Shown here: in pieces, positions 34,837-44,429 of the stretch | Position numbering within the stretch: position 1 is the stretch's first letter | How the letters are laid out: every line of letters begins with the position of its first letter | NCBI GenBank assembly: GCA_963751665.1 | Contig: CAVVVF010000003.1 | Span: forward strand, 1 to 64,000 | From: AC-69 sp963751665 | GTDB taxonomy: Bacteria; Actinomycetota; UBA4738; HRBIN12 | Length of the DNA: 64,000 bases | Direction of reading: 5' to 3' | The notes under the pieces: generated by a model | Database searches by the model: none | What the model was told of the DNA's origin: nothing | The model's input: the letters and a program-made list of their open reading frames with translations, nothing else | Program-made: the position numbers and the translations under genes

Positions 34837-36041
34837 CGGATGAGGCTAGGAGCCGGCCGGACCGCCGACCGAGCCCTACCCTGTTTGTCGCAGCTCTGAT
34901 GGCCTTCATCCCATTTCGTCGCTCAACCGAGAGTCACACCGGCAAGGGAGGGGCGCACCGCGCGCACCGCCGCTGGTCCCATGAACTCCTCGTGGTCTTG
35001 GTCTCGCTCGCTGTCCTCCTTGGGATCGCCGCGATTGGTTCGTTCGCATACGCCCGCGCGGCGCAGGACCGGATCATGCCCGGCGCCAAGATCGCCGACA
35101 TCGACGTCGGCAACATGACCAGAACCGAGGCCGAACGGGCACTCGCGCCGCACGTACGTGCCGACCTATCAAGGATGATCTCGGTCGAGGCTGCCGGTCA
35201 CACGTGGGAGGTCACGCCAACCGTGCTCGGGGTGCGGGCCGATGTGTCGGCGGGCGTCTCCAAAGCCATAGCGGCATCCAAAACCGTCGGATGGCCGGCG
35301 AACGCTTACCACCGGCTGATCGGCGAGCCGGTGAACGAATCCATCTCGATCCCGTATGCATACCCGGAGGATCCGATCGTGTCGTTCGTGAAGCTCGTCG
35401 CGGCGCAGGTGCACCGGGCGTCCGTCGACGCCGCGCTCACACTCGACGTCGACAAGCTGGCAATGCGGCACTCGAGAAACGGTCGGCACCTGCGGACGAA
35501 CGCGAGCGTTCGCCTCGTCCTGGCCGGACTCCGATCGGGCTCCACCTCGGTCACGCTGCCGACGAGGGTCGTGAAGCCGCACGTCAGCGACCAGTCCCTC
35601 GGCAAGACGCTGACCGTGAATCTGACGACCAACACGCTGCAGCTCTACCAGGGGTTCAAGGTCATTCGCACCTACCCTGTCGCGACGGCAATGCAGGGAT
35701 TCTCAACGCCGGTCGGGACGTGGAAAGTTGCCTGGAAGGAGTTCCACCCCACGTGGTCGAACCCTGGGACCCCGTGGGCGAAGGGCATGCCGCAGTTCAT
35801 CGGCCCAGGGCCGAGCAACCCGCTCGGGCTCCGGGCGCTCGCGGTCTCCGCCCCCGGCGTGCTCATCCACGGGACACCCGAGGACTACAGCATCGGCAGC
35901 TGGGCGTCGCACGGGTGTATCCGGATGCACGAGACGGACGCACTGAAGTTGTACCCGCTGGTCCCGGTGAACACGCCGGTGTTCATTTACGGGTCGCCGC
36001 CCTGCGGATACCACACGACGGCGGGCCAGGTCGGCTTCTAG
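34833..36041 (+). CDS. L,D-transpeptidase (YkuD) with a YoaR-like peptidoglycan-binding region
   Basis: 402 residues. A cytosolic basic N-terminus, one membrane helix (about residues 52-75, HELLVVLVSLAVLLGIAAIG) and an external YoaR/G5-type region with GAKIADIDVGNMTRTEAERA come first. A C-terminal YkuD domain follows, about 265-392. The catalytic signature is intact: VLIHGTPEDYSIGSWASHGC then IRM, with Cys362 and His360. It forms 3-3 cross-links or attaches proteins to peptidoglycan in the cell wall. Coupling to murT-gatD makes sense because L,D-transpeptidases act on the amidated stem peptides made by that pair. Confidence 0.92.
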   Translation: MTDEARSRPDRRPSPTLFVAALMAFIPFRRSTESHTGKGGAHRAHRRWSHELLVVLVSLAVLLGIAAIGSFAYARAAQDRIMPGAKIADIDVGNMTRTEAERALAPHVRADLSRMISVEAAGHTWEVTPTVLGVRADVSAGVSKAIAASKTVGWPANAYHRLIGEPVNESISIPYAYPEDPIVSFVKLVAAQVHRASVDAALTLDVDKLAMRHSRNGRHLRTNASVRLVLAGLRSGSTSVTLPTRVVKPHVSDQSLGKTLTVNLTTNTLQLYQGFKVIRTYPVATAMQGFSTPVGTWKVAWKEFHPTWSNPGTPWAKGMPQFIGPGPSNPLGLRALAVSAPGVLIHGTPEDYSIGSWASHGCIRMHETDALKLYPLVPVNTPVFIYGSPPCGYHTTAGQVGF

Positions 36042-36130
36042 CCCGTCTTAGAATCGCAACTCCTCTTCTTCCGCTCAGGATCGCCTAGCATCTGGCGGCT
36101 ACTCGGACGAAACCTGCGCCGCCTGATAGC

Positions 36131-37469
36131 GTGCGCGGAGTGGCAGGGCGCGTCCCCCCGCGTCGGGTCTGGCTCCTGACCCTGGCGGCGCTGTTCGTCG
36201 CCCTCGCCGCCTGTACGCAGGCGTCGTCAGGAGGTCGGGCGACCTCACCAAAGCGACCCGCGGGGTCGACGGCGAGCTCGCCCTCGTCTACCCCGTTCGT
36301 GTCCGTCGGCCCGAGCGAGAGCCCGGAGTCCGCACGCATCCGAGCCGCCCGACGGAGGCTCGCTCCTGGTGCGCGGGCGCTACCCGAACACACCTTCAAG
36401 GTGCGTTCGCCCCGAGCGCCCATCGCTCCTCGCTCGGTATCCGGGAACGCTGTCGGTGAAGCGTTCGAACGACGGCACGCTCAGCCTCACCGTTACCCTT
36501 CCCTTCGAGCAGTACCTCCAGGGCATCGCCGAGGTCCCGCCGTCCTGGCCGATCGCGGCGCTCGAGGCGCAAGCGATCGCGGCCCGAAGCTACGCCCTGG
36601 CGACCACGGGATGGAGCGGCTCGCAGGGCGAGACGCTGAAGACGCCGATCTGCGCGACCACCTCCTGCCAGGTTTACCGTGGCATCCCGGTTCCACCCGA
36701 AGCGGACATCAGACGCTGGTACCGCGCCGTTCGAGCCACGTCGGGTGAGGTGCTCCTGTACCAGGGGAGACCCGCCGACACCGTGTACTTCTCGACCTCG
36801 AACGGGCACACGTACGGGAACGACCAGGTCTTTGGCAGCGCTCCGCTGCCGTACCTGCGGCCAGTCGTCGAACGCGACGACGGGGCGTCACCGACATCGC
36901 GGTGGCAGGTGCGGCTCCCGCTCGCAGCCCTCGCGAGGTTCCTGCACGCGGCCGGCGAGTGGCCCGGCGGGCGGACGATCTCGAGCATCCGGCTGGAGGG
37001 GACGGCAATCATCGTCTCGGGGAGCGGATCTTCCCGCTCGATCGACCTCGGCACCTTCCGAGACGCCGTGAACACCTGGGCGCCGTGCCTCGAGCCGGGT
37101 CGGTTCCCGCCGACCTCGCTGCCGGTCACGATCCCCTCCAAATGGCTCACGGTCTCCTCGGATCCGGACGCCGCGGTGGTGACCGGCCGCGGATGGGGGC
37201 ACGGCGTCGGCATGGTCCAGTGGGGCGCGTACGGGAAAGCCCTGCGCGGTTACTCCGCGTCGGACATCCTCGCCTACTACTACGGTGGGCTGCGGCCGCA
37301 GACCTATCCCGAACCGGGGCTGATCCACGTGCGGGTCGCGAGCGGCCTGACCTCGATACGGATCGCACCGTCGGGTCCGGAGGGGACGCTGGACGGGCGC
37401 GTCCTCGGGCTTGTGCGCGTGTCGATCACCGGCGGGGACCGGCTAACCGTGACGACCGAGGCAGGATGA
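36131..37469 (+). CDS. SpoIID/LytB-domain lipoprotein (one frameshift)
   Basis: GTG 36131 (or 36140) opens a signal peptide with lipobox LFVALAACTQ and a Ser/Pro linker. The frame slips near 36340: SPESARIRA continues in the next frame as GGSLLVRGRYPNTPSRCVRP. The SpoIID domain follows, with PFEQYLQGIAEVPPSWPIAA and EAQAIAARSYALATTGWSG (the conserved E-A-K/Q-A-A-R-T/S-Y block). YFSTSNGHTYGNDQVFGSAP and TGRGWGHGVGMVQWGAYGKA complete the domain. SpoIID is a lytic transglycosylase on denuded glycans. Catalytic Glu candidates (EVPPSWP) are kept. It lies 90 bases after the L,D-transpeptidase gene and is probably part of the same wall operon. Confidence 0.82.
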
Positions 37470-37981
37470 TCCAGAACCGATCGCGCACGACCGTAGATTG
37501 GAACGTCACAGCAGCGGAGGCGGCGTGTCGCAGGCTCCACGAAGGCGCCGCTGGCGGCGGGAACGTCAGGCGCCGTTTGACCGCCGCTGTGCGGGGTGCG
37601 GGTGTGCCGCGTTCCTGTTCTTCTTGGGGCCTACGGCGCGGCACGCGCTCTGCCGGTCGCCCGCTCGACGCGAAGGACCCGAGAGCCCCAAGATGGTGCA
37701 AAACCGCAGGAAATGGAACTGGATCCCGTTAAGAGGCGAGAGACCCTGCGGCGCGGTTGGAGGGCTGCCCGGCGAAAAACAATCCTTAGCCCAGTGGGGT
37801 CGGCCGCCCTCGCGTGCTCGCTCCTGCCAGGTCAACAGACGCTTGGGCGCCTTCCTCTCCTGGCGCTCGCGCCGGTGCTCCTCCCTGCGCCGCTTCCGGC
37901 CGCTGAACTGCGGGGACGGGTGCCGTTTCCCTGCTCGCGGCCGCCTGACCCGCGCCCGACTCTAGTACGGCGCGCGGTCCG
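37470..37981. other. Gene-free region between convergent genes
   Basis: 512 bases between spoIID-like and the minus-strand gene at 37982. Several open frames exist but are Arg/Pro-rich and noncoding-like. GCGGAGGCGGCGTG at about 37516-37529 repeats 14 bases of the tRNA-derived core. With its unrelated flanks I do not call it a site. Confidence 0.3.
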
Positions 37982-38611
37982 TCAGCCCGTGTAGGGCTTG
38001 ATGTCGGAGATCCGGGCCGGCTCGCAGTGGTTCTCGTCGGGACACCGTCGGGCCATGATCTGGACGACCAAGGTTCCGGCCCCATCGCCCCACGGGACCC
38101 CGAGATACATGTTCACGCTGATGCCAACGTCGGAGTCCGGCGCCTTGAACTCCGCCAACTCGTCGCCGAGCGAGACGACCGTCCATCCCAGATCCTGCAG
38201 GCGCTTCACGTAGTAGTCGAGGACCGCGGCACCCGCCTTCGCGGCCGCCTTCTCGTGTCCGAGGAGCGTCTTCGACGCGTACACGTGCATGATGTTCGTC
38301 GATTGCGCCTCGAGCAACAGGCCGTAGCCGGAGGGTACCGGGATCGGCTCCTCCAGGTCCGGCGACGCTTGGGCCGCGAACACCAGACGGGTGACGAGCG
38401 GCATCGCGAAGATAAAGGCCACCAACACCAGGGCGGCGAGCCCGAACCCGGACAGGCCGGCGGGCCTCAAGGCGAGCACCGTCCCGACGGCGATCAGAAG
38501 GAGGTAGACAGGCAACGGGATAGCGAGACCCATCGCTCCGAGCACGAACGTGAGGAACACGATCGCGAACCCGACGACACCTCCGCCCGGATCCGACCGC
38601 GATGTCGACAT
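37982..38611 (-). CDS. Membrane protein of unknown function with an external C-terminal domain
   Basis: 209 residues from ATG 38611. Three hydrophobic segments (about residues 12-33, 35-50 and 57-78) are followed by about 130 soluble residues with LLEAQSTNIMHVYASKTLLG, AVLDYYVKRLQDLGWTVVSL and GISVNMYLGVPWGDGAGTLV. The C-terminal part could be a small alpha/beta domain on the outer face. It ends with a Cys pair (RRCPDENHC). No family recognised. Confidence 0.65.
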   Translation of the reverse strand: MSTSRSDPGGGVVGFAIVFLTFVLGAMGLAIPLPVYLLLIAVGTVLALRPAGLSGFGLAALVLVAFIFAMPLVTRLVFAAQASPDLEEPIPVPSGYGLLLEAQSTNIMHVYASKTLLGHEKAAAKAGAAVLDYYVKRLQDLGWTVVSLGDELAEFKAPDSDVGISVNMYLGVPWGDGAGTLVVQIMARRCPDENHCEPARISDIKPYTG

Positions 38612-38619
38612 GGCGCCTC

Positions 38620-38964
38620 CCGCTCACCGCGAACATCGGCTCGCACGGTCCGCAACTGAAGTCGTGCCGTGGTCGGTGGAGGTTCCCAGTAAGCCCGCTC
38701 CTCGGCCAAGTCCGGCTCGAGGAGAGCCGGGACCCAGGGACCCTTCCGCACCTCCCCTCCCGAGGCCAGCTCGAGGTTGTGCACCCTGGCCATCAAGGGC
38801 CGAAGCGCCCAGGATCGCTGCCTGAGGTCCCGGTCGTGGGCCGGCCACCAGGCGAACTCGCCCTCGACTGGGCCCTGGCCCTCCTCGACGAGGTCGCACA
38901 GGATGTAGCGCAGCCCTCATCCCTCCTGCGGGGACCGCGCCCGCCCTCGCGCCACCGGACCTAG
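38620..38964 (-). CDS. Hypothetical protein, probable frameshifts
   Basis: A protein-like frame begins RYILCDLVEEGQGPVEGEFA, WWPAHDRDLRQRSWALRPLM and continues AYWEPPPTTARLQLRTVRAD. At its 5' end an ATGAGGG run has one G too many to join the ATG to this frame. At its 3' end a slip to TGA near 38623 would place the stop just before the next gene, which is how tightly packed genes here usually end. The family is not recognised. Treat the coordinates as approximate. Confidence 0.35.
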
Positions 38965-39068
38965 ACCTTCCCGTTGGGTTTGAAGACGATGCTCGCACCG
39001 CCAGCCACCTCCCTCGGCAGGTTCCCGTGTGCACCTCGTGTACACCGGTTGTGCCAAGGGGTCCTTTT

Positions 39069-39150
39069 GGCGGAGGCGGCGTGATTCTGTCAACCCATCT
39101 GACCTGCACCTTTGGCTTCAGGATTGCCCACTAACTGCCCACTGCCCACT
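39069..39150. repeat. tRNA-Ser(CGA)-derived attachment-like repeat, middle copy
   Basis: GGCGGAGGCGGCGTGATTC (39069-39087) is identical to 58635-58653 in the 3' end of tRNA-Ser(CGA). Beyond it the flank (CATCTGACCTGCACC, then ACTGCCCACTGCCCACTGCC) parallels the flank of the 25188 copy. No tRNA is present here. It looks like an attachment-site scar between two inserted segments. The surrounding 38965-39207 has no gene. Confidence 0.6.
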
Positions 39151-39207
39151 GCCCGTCTGGCAGTCGAGGGTTAGCCGAGGTCGGATATCGCTGGACTAGT
39201 ATCGAGC

Positions 39208-40107
39208 ATGAGGTTCGGCGTCATCGTGTTCTCGGCTGCGAGCGGAGCCGAGTGGCGGGAGAAGGCGCTCCGCTACGAGGCGAGCGGCTTCGACTACCTC
39301 CACGTACCTGACCACGTCGGATTCTTCGACCCGTTCGCTGCTGCTGTTTCGGCAGCCACGGTGACCGAACGCCTACGGGTCGGCACGCTCGTGTTGAACG
39401 TGGAGTTCTGGAACCCGCTGTTCCTCGCCCGCGCCGCAGTGACCACCGAGCTGCTGAGCGGCGGACGGTTTGACCTCGGCTTGGGTGCCGGGCACGCACG
39501 GGTGGAGTTCGAGCAGGCAGGCATCCGCTACCCGCCGCCCGCCGAACGGGCTCGGCGGCTAGAAGGTATGGCCCGCGTGCTTCCCCGGCTGGCTGCCGGC
39601 GAAACGATCGACGACGACCAACTGGGGCTGCGGGCGGCTTTCCTGGGGTTGTCGCCCACGAACCTTCCACTCCTCATCGGCGGCAACGGAGACCGGGTGC
39701 TCGCAGTGGCAGGCCGATACGCCGATGTCGTCAGCCTAGTGGGCTTCACCTCCAGCACCGGCCAGACGCACACCAACTTGTCGCATTGGTCTTGGGACGG
39801 GTTGCGCGACCGGATCGAGGTGGTCCGGCTCGCCGCCAGGGACCGACGCCAGCCCCCGCAGGTGCACGTCCTGGTCCAGTTCGCGGCGGTGACCACCGAC
39901 CCCGCCGCGGCAGTAGCCGAATGGCTCGGAGACAACGAGTCGCCCGAGCGTCACCTCGACAGCCCGTTCGTCCTCGTCGGCGATGAGGAACACTTGGACG
40001 CGCACCTCGCCAAACTGGATCAGCTCGGTGTGACATCGATTAGCGTCTTCGAGGACTCTGCGGGCGCCATCGCGCGCATCATCAGCGACCGACAGCGACG
40101 TTCTTGA
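39208..40107 (+). CDS. LLM-class (F420-type) oxidoreductase
   Basis: Luciferase-like TIM-barrel flavin/F420 oxidoreductase, cytosolic. 299 residues. It starts MRFGVIVFSAASGAEWREKA and has SGFDYLHVPDHVGFFDPFAA, RLRVGTLVLNVEFWNPLFLA, ELLSGGRFDLGLGAGHARVE (the hallmark loop) and NLPLLIGGNGDRVLAVAGRY. Many actinobacterial members use F420; a DEE/VLVGDEEHLDAHLAKLDQL helix near the C-terminus is typical. The substrate is unknown. It starts 120 bases after the attachment-like repeat, so it may be the first gene of the second inserted segment. Confidence 0.88.
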   Translation: MRFGVIVFSAASGAEWREKALRYEASGFDYLHVPDHVGFFDPFAAAVSAATVTERLRVGTLVLNVEFWNPLFLARAAVTTELLSGGRFDLGLGAGHARVEFEQAGIRYPPPAERARRLEGMARVLPRLAAGETIDDDQLGLRAAFLGLSPTNLPLLIGGNGDRVLAVAGRYADVVSLVGFTSSTGQTHTNLSHWSWDGLRDRIEVVRLAARDRRQPPQVHVLVQFAAVTTDPAAAVAEWLGDNESPERHLDSPFVLVGDEEHLDAHLAKLDQLGVTSISVFEDSAGAIARIISDRQRRS

Positions 40108-40276
40108 ACGGCCTCTTGGCCGCTGTTCGCCGGAACGCCTTGCCGTCCGCCCTGCGTCTCTGGCCGCTGGCAGCTTCCCCTGACACGGATGTCTCTTCCG
40201 TCACGAACCGACGTCCCCTTGCAGACGACCAACGAGATTCGAGGCCGAAGCGCTTCGTGGCCGCCACTCTTCCTTG

Positions 40277-40561
40277 ATGGTCAACCGCGGGGCGGAGCTC
40301 GACGGGGTAGCGATTGTCCTAGCCACGAGTGAGGACTGGGAGCAAGTACGCGACCTGCGCATCCGTGCTCTCGCAGACGCGCCCTTCGCGTACGGTTCAC
40401 GTTTGGAGGAAGAACAGGACCGGCCGGAGTCGTTCTGGCGTGCGCGCCTGGAATCGGAGGCCGCGTGGGCGATGGTCAGTCAACTTCCTTCGGGTCCTTA
40501 CTCGGTTGTTTCGCGACGGTCAGGAGCTGACCGGCGACGAGGCTGTTGCAGCGATGTATGA
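40277..40561 (+). pseudogene. Truncated GNAT acetyltransferase
   Basis: ATG 40277 leads into VAIVLATSEDWEQVRDLRIR and APFAYGSRLEEEQDRPESFW RARLE, the N-terminal half of a GNAT enzyme. After about 70 residues the pattern is lost, and the acetyl-CoA binding motif A (Q/RxxGxG/A) is absent before the stop at 40561. Probably a broken gene. From 40562 to 40733 nothing is recognised. Confidence 0.6.
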
Positions 40562-40733
40562 GCTGAATCGGTGAGGCGTAGTCACGAGGCAGTAACGGCA
40601 GTACCGCTCCACAGCGTCTCACCGCGCCCGTACGGATGGGGCCTCACCGTGACGCTGGACGAGGTGGAAGGCGATCGTGTAGGCGCCGGCCGTCTGCGTC
40701 CCTAGTCGGGCTGGTGGGGTTCCGCCCGATCTG

Positions 40734-41639
40734 TCAGGGCAGGACGAGGACGCGCCGGACCGGCGGCAATCCCGAGGCGAACTCGGTCCAACTGAGGCCC
40801 GCATCATCCGACGCGAACACCCGGCCGTCGGACGTCCCGAATGCGACGAACGAACCATCGGGATGGGCATCCAAGCAATAGCTGTCGATGTTGTCGTCGA
40901 ACCACTCGGGAAGCCCGGCGCGGCACCGCTCGAGGCCGCCGTCGGCCAGATCCCCTCGGTAGAGGGCGCCACGCCCTCCTCGAGGGCCCCTGGAGGCGGA
41001 GACGAGCACCGCGTCGCCACAAACGGTGACCGCACGGGAGTATGGGGCCTCCAGGCCCTCGCTCCGGAATGTCCAGGTGCGACCGCTGTCGGTGCTCATC
41101 GCCAGCCCGCCGGCGCACGCCGCGAGGACCAGCCCTTCCGCGGTGGTCACCTGATGGACGTCCGCGTCGATGTCGATCGTCGGCCCCCAGGTCTCACCTC
41201 GGTCCTCGGTGCGGAGGATCCCTCCGACGTGCACGTTCACGTAGACCGCCTCGTCCCACTCCGAGATCGACCGCGTGTCGGGCGGACCGCCCCACGGCGT
41301 GTACCACGCGGACCGCCCCTCGACCTGGTCGAAGGCCACGACCGGCTCGAGGCCCTGGCCCACGACGCGGAACAGCCGAGCCTCCGACGAACCCACGAGT
41401 GCGTCGTCGTCTATGAAAGCGAGGCACGTGGCCTCGTGGTGCTCGAGGTCGCCCAGGTGGGTCCACCGGTCGAAGTCGGCCGTGTGCCAGACCTCGGATC
41501 CTTCGACGATCGCCCACAGCTGCTTGCCCCCCTGCGCGACCATTGTCACGGCTCGACCGGCATGATGGACGCTCCCGGGCACCGCTCGATCGTCGAGTTC
41601 GTGGAGCCCTTCTGTGGTCGCGACCAGGATGCGCGGCAT
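40734..41639 (-). CDS. BNR/sialidase-type beta-propeller protein
   Basis: 301 residues, no signal peptide. Repeated Asp-box (BNR) motifs mark a beta-propeller: RTEDRGETWGPT, STDSGRTWTFRS and SDDAGLSWTEFA, plus GALYRGDLADGG. They are spaced about 45-85 residues apart. No sialidase catalytic residues are apparent. Such six- or seven-bladed WD40/YVTN-like proteins are common in actinobacteria with unknown roles, often described as exo-alpha-sialidase-like without evidence. Complete frame, ATG 41639. Confidence 0.8.
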   Translation of the reverse strand: MPRILVATTEGLHELDDRAVPGSVHHAGRAVTMVAQGGKQLWAIVEGSEVWHTADFDRWTHLGDLEHHEATCLAFIDDDALVGSSEARLFRVVGQGLEPVVAFDQVEGRSAWYTPWGGPPDTRSISEWDEAVYVNVHVGGILRTEDRGETWGPTIDIDADVHQVTTAEGLVLAACAGGLAMSTDSGRTWTFRSEGLEAPYSRAVTVCGDAVLVSASRGPRGGRGALYRGDLADGGLERCRAGLPEWFDDNIDSYCLDAHPDGSFVAFGTSDGRVFASDDAGLSWTEFASGLPPVRRVLVLP

Positions 41640-41730
41640 CTCACCATGCTCTCACCCTGGCGAGGACCCATCCCGCTCGACCGCTTACCGGCCCATGGCC
41701 ACCACTAGCCATCGAACGTCTCGTGATCCG

Positions 41731-41975
41731 CTAGAGCTTCAGCGAATGTCGCACACGGCTTCGAGCCGCCTCACCCTCCGCATCGAAGCGCCGGACGAGC
41801 TCGTGCACCCACTGCCGGGAGACCCGGTAGTCCCGGGCCACCTCCGCCTTGGTCCGCCCCTCGATCCTGACCGCGTGACCACGAGCCGAGCCAACGACAT
41901 CCGACACCCCCCTGATCTGAGGCGTCAACGATGTGGTGAGACACCCGTCAACTATGTCCTGAAACCAGACACTGC
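41731..41975 (-). pseudogene. IS481-family transposase remnant with one IS end
   Basis: The minus strand begins at an IS-end-like sequence (TGTCTGGTTTCAGGACATAG, TTGACGGGTGTC), followed by a transposase N-terminus: TKAEVARDYRVSRQWVHELV then RRFDAEGEAARSR. This is the helix-turn-helix of IS481/IS1137-type elements. It stops at 41731 without a DDE domain. It is a different element from the remnant at 25418. Confidence 0.7.
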
Positions 41976-42014
41976 CCGGGGGCACGGGTACGACCGCACA
42001 GGAAGGAAGACCGG

Positions 42015-44354
42015 CTACTCGGCGCGCCGAGGCCCTTCTGGCCGGTCGCCGGGAACGAACAGCCTGGCGAACGACCACACGATCGCCGCGACGCCGAAGC
42101 CCGCGAGCCACACGAGGTCGTCCGGCGGGTGCAGCGCGAAGAAGTCCCGTGCCGGCGGTGTCAACATCACCGCCAGGAACAGCCCGGCCATCGACCACAC
42201 CAACACCAGGCGCGCTCGTGTGAGCGGGGCCGCGATGATCGAGAGCACCAGTAACCCGATCCACGTGAGGACCATCGTCGCCGCAGTGCGCTGCTGCCCG
42301 AGCGTGATGCCCGGTTCCTCGCCTGCGATCTGGTAGGCGAGGAAGGTCGCGACCGCGGCTAGTGTTCCCGCGGGGATCGCGAATCGTGCCACCCGCCGCA
42401 GGAACCCCGGCCGCGCGCGCTCGGTGTTCGGCCCCAGCGCCAGGAAGAACGAGGGGATGCCGATCGTGACCGAGCCGATCAGCGTGAGATGCCGGGGGAG
42501 GAACGGGAACGCCAGGCCGGCCACCCCGACCGCGAGAGCGAGCAGCATGGCGTAGACCGTCTTCGTCAGGTAGAGGCCGGACGTGCGCTCGATGTTGCCG
42601 AGCACGCGGCGCCCCTCTGCAACGACCGGCGGCAGCGCGTCGAACGTGGAGTCGAGCAGCACGAGCTGCGCGACCGCGCGCGTGGCGGCCGCGCCCGAAC
42701 CCATCGCCACACCGATGTCCGCTTCCTTCAGCGCGAGGACGTCGTTCACCCCGTCGCCGGTCATCGCCACCACGTGGCCACGCGATTGCAGCGCCTTCAC
42801 CATCTCGCGCTTCTGCTGCGGCGTGACGCGCCCGAACACCGACGAGCGCTCCATCACGTCGGCGAGCTCGATGGGATCGCCGGGAAGCAGCTTCGCGTCG
42901 ACCGCGTCGTCGGCGCCCTCGGCTCCGAGCCGGCGCGCGATCGCTCCGACGGTGGCCGGGTGATCGCCCGAGATCACCTTCACGGCGACGCCTTGTTCGC
43001 GGAAGTACGCGAGCGTCTTTGCCGCGTCTTCGCGCGGACGGTCCCCGAGCGAGATCAGTGCGATCGGTTCCAGCGAGGTCGGCAACGTCTCGTTCGTGAT
43101 CGGGGTGTCGGTGCGCTCCAGCAGGAGCACCCGGCGCCCGAGCGCGGCCTCGCCCTCGGCCCTCGCGCGCAACGGATCGTCGGCGGCCAGGATCACGTCG
43201 GGCGCGCCCAGCACCCACGTCCCGTGCGAGTCGAACGCCGCTGCGCTCCACTTCCTGACCGAGGAGAACGGCACCGTCTCTCCCGCGCGCCAGTCCTCGT
43301 CCGGGCGTCGGAAGCGCTCGGCGATGGCTGTCATCGTGGCGTTCGGGTTCGGGTCGGCGGCGGCGATCCCCGCGAGGGCCGCGTCGTGGGGTGCGCCGGC
43401 GTCCAGAGCTTCGATCTCCTCGACCGCGAGGCGACCCTCGGTGAGCGTGCCGGTCTTGTCGATGCAGAGGACGTCCACGCGCGCGAGGCCCTCCACCGCG
43501 GAGAGCTCCTGCACGAGCACGCGGTGGCGCGCCAGGCGGACCACGCCCACGGCGAACGCGACGCTCGTGAGCAAGACGAGCCCCTCGGGCACCATGGCGA
43601 CGGTGCCGGCCACGGCGGCGGCGAGCGCGCCCCGCACGCTCTCGTGCGCGCGGAAGAGTTGGCTCGCGAACAGCAGGATCGCCGTCGGCACGATCGCGTA
43701 CGTGACGAGGGTCAGGATGCGGTTGATCGCGGCCCGGAGCTCCGAGCGCGTGAGGGTGAACCGGCGGGCGTCCTCGGCCAAGCGCACGGCGTACGCGGCC
43801 CGGCCCACACGCGTTGCGCGGTACCGGCCCGAACCCGCCGCGACGAACGACCCCGACAGCACCTCGTCACCCGGTGACTTCAAGGTCGCATCCGACTCGC
43901 CGGTCAACAGCGATTCGTCGACCTCCAGCCCCGAGGACTCGAGCACCTCGCCGTCCACGACAACCTGGTCTCCCGGACCGAGCTCGAGGACGTCGTCCAG
44001 AACCACCTGCGCAACGGCGACCTCCCGCTCGGTGTTATCGCGAAGGACGCGGGCCTTCGGTGCCGTCAGCACGGAGAGCCGGTCCAACGTGCGCTTCGCC
44101 CGAAGCTCCTGCACGATCCCAATCGACGTGTTCGCGATCAGGACGAAGCCGAACAGCGCGTCGCGGAACTGCCCCACCAGCAGGATCACCACGAGCATCG
44201 CGCCGAGCAGCGCGTTGAACCGGGTCAGCACATTCGCGCGGACGATCTGGGTGACGGTCCGCGTCGGTGCGGATGGCACGTCGTTCGCTCGGCCGGTCGC
44301 GACGCGCTCGGCGACCTCGGCCGAGGTCAGCCCCCGGAGCGAATCCGTCCGCAT
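42015..44354 (-). CDS. P-type cation-transporting ATPase, CtpE-like
   Basis: 779 residues, intact. Actuator loop VDESLLTGESDATLKSPGDE (TGES), membrane motif VAMVPEGLVLLTSVAFAVGV (PEGL, as in the mycobacterial calcium-linked CtpE), phosphorylation site LCIDKTGTLTEGR and hinge MTGDGVNDVLALKEADIGVA. About eight to ten membrane segments. The N-terminus (LTSAEVAERVATGRANDVPS) also resembles CtpE. No heavy-metal-binding N-domain or CPC motif is present, so it is not a copper or zinc exporter. Probable role: calcium or another divalent cation across the plasma membrane. The gene is divergent from 44430. Confidence 0.88.
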   Translation of the reverse strand: MRTDSLRGLTSAEVAERVATGRANDVPSAPTRTVTQIVRANVLTRFNALLGAMLVVILLVGQFRDALFGFVLIANTSIGIVQELRAKRTLDRLSVLTAPKARVLRDNTEREVAVAQVVLDDVLELGPGDQVVVDGEVLESSGLEVDESLLTGESDATLKSPGDEVLSGSFVAAGSGRYRATRVGRAAYAVRLAEDARRFTLTRSELRAAINRILTLVTYAIVPTAILLFASQLFRAHESVRGALAAAVAGTVAMVPEGLVLLTSVAFAVGVVRLARHRVLVQELSAVEGLARVDVLCIDKTGTLTEGRLAVEEIEALDAGAPHDAALAGIAAADPNPNATMTAIAERFRRPDEDWRAGETVPFSSVRKWSAAAFDSHGTWVLGAPDVILAADDPLRARAEGEAALGRRVLLLERTDTPITNETLPTSLEPIALISLGDRPREDAAKTLAYFREQGVAVKVISGDHPATVGAIARRLGAEGADDAVDAKLLPGDPIELADVMERSSVFGRVTPQQKREMVKALQSRGHVVAMTGDGVNDVLALKEADIGVAMGSGAAATRAVAQLVLLDSTFDALPPVVAEGRRVLGNIERTSGLYLTKTVYAMLLALAVGVAGLAFPFLPRHLTLIGSVTIGIPSFFLALGPNTERARPGFLRRVARFAIPAGTLAAVATFLAYQIAGEEPGITLGQQRTAATMVLTWIGLLVLSIIAAPLTRARLVLVWSMAGLFLAVMLTPPARDFFALHPPDDLVWLAGFGVAAIVWSFARLFVPGDRPEGPRRAE

Positions 44355-44429
44355 CTCAGAAAGAGCCTACCCGCGGGCCGGTGCCGGTCGGCTCGCTCAC
44401 GAACGGCACCCGGCAGCTACGCTGGGACG

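Noticed and set aside
37516..37529. Fourth copy of the tRNA-derived core (14 of 19 bases)
   Set aside because: Flanking sequence does not resemble the other copies; a GC-rich 14-mer match is plausible by chance.
37498..37965. 155-codon plus-strand frame in the gap after the SpoIID-like gene
   Set aside because: Arg/Cys-rich with no recognisable domain or membrane segment; competing frames look equally random.
42015..44354. Copper or zinc exporter assignment for the P-type ATPase
   Set aside because: No CPC/SPC membrane motif and no N-terminal metal-binding CxxC; the PEGL membrane motif fits the CtpE-like calcium-linked group.
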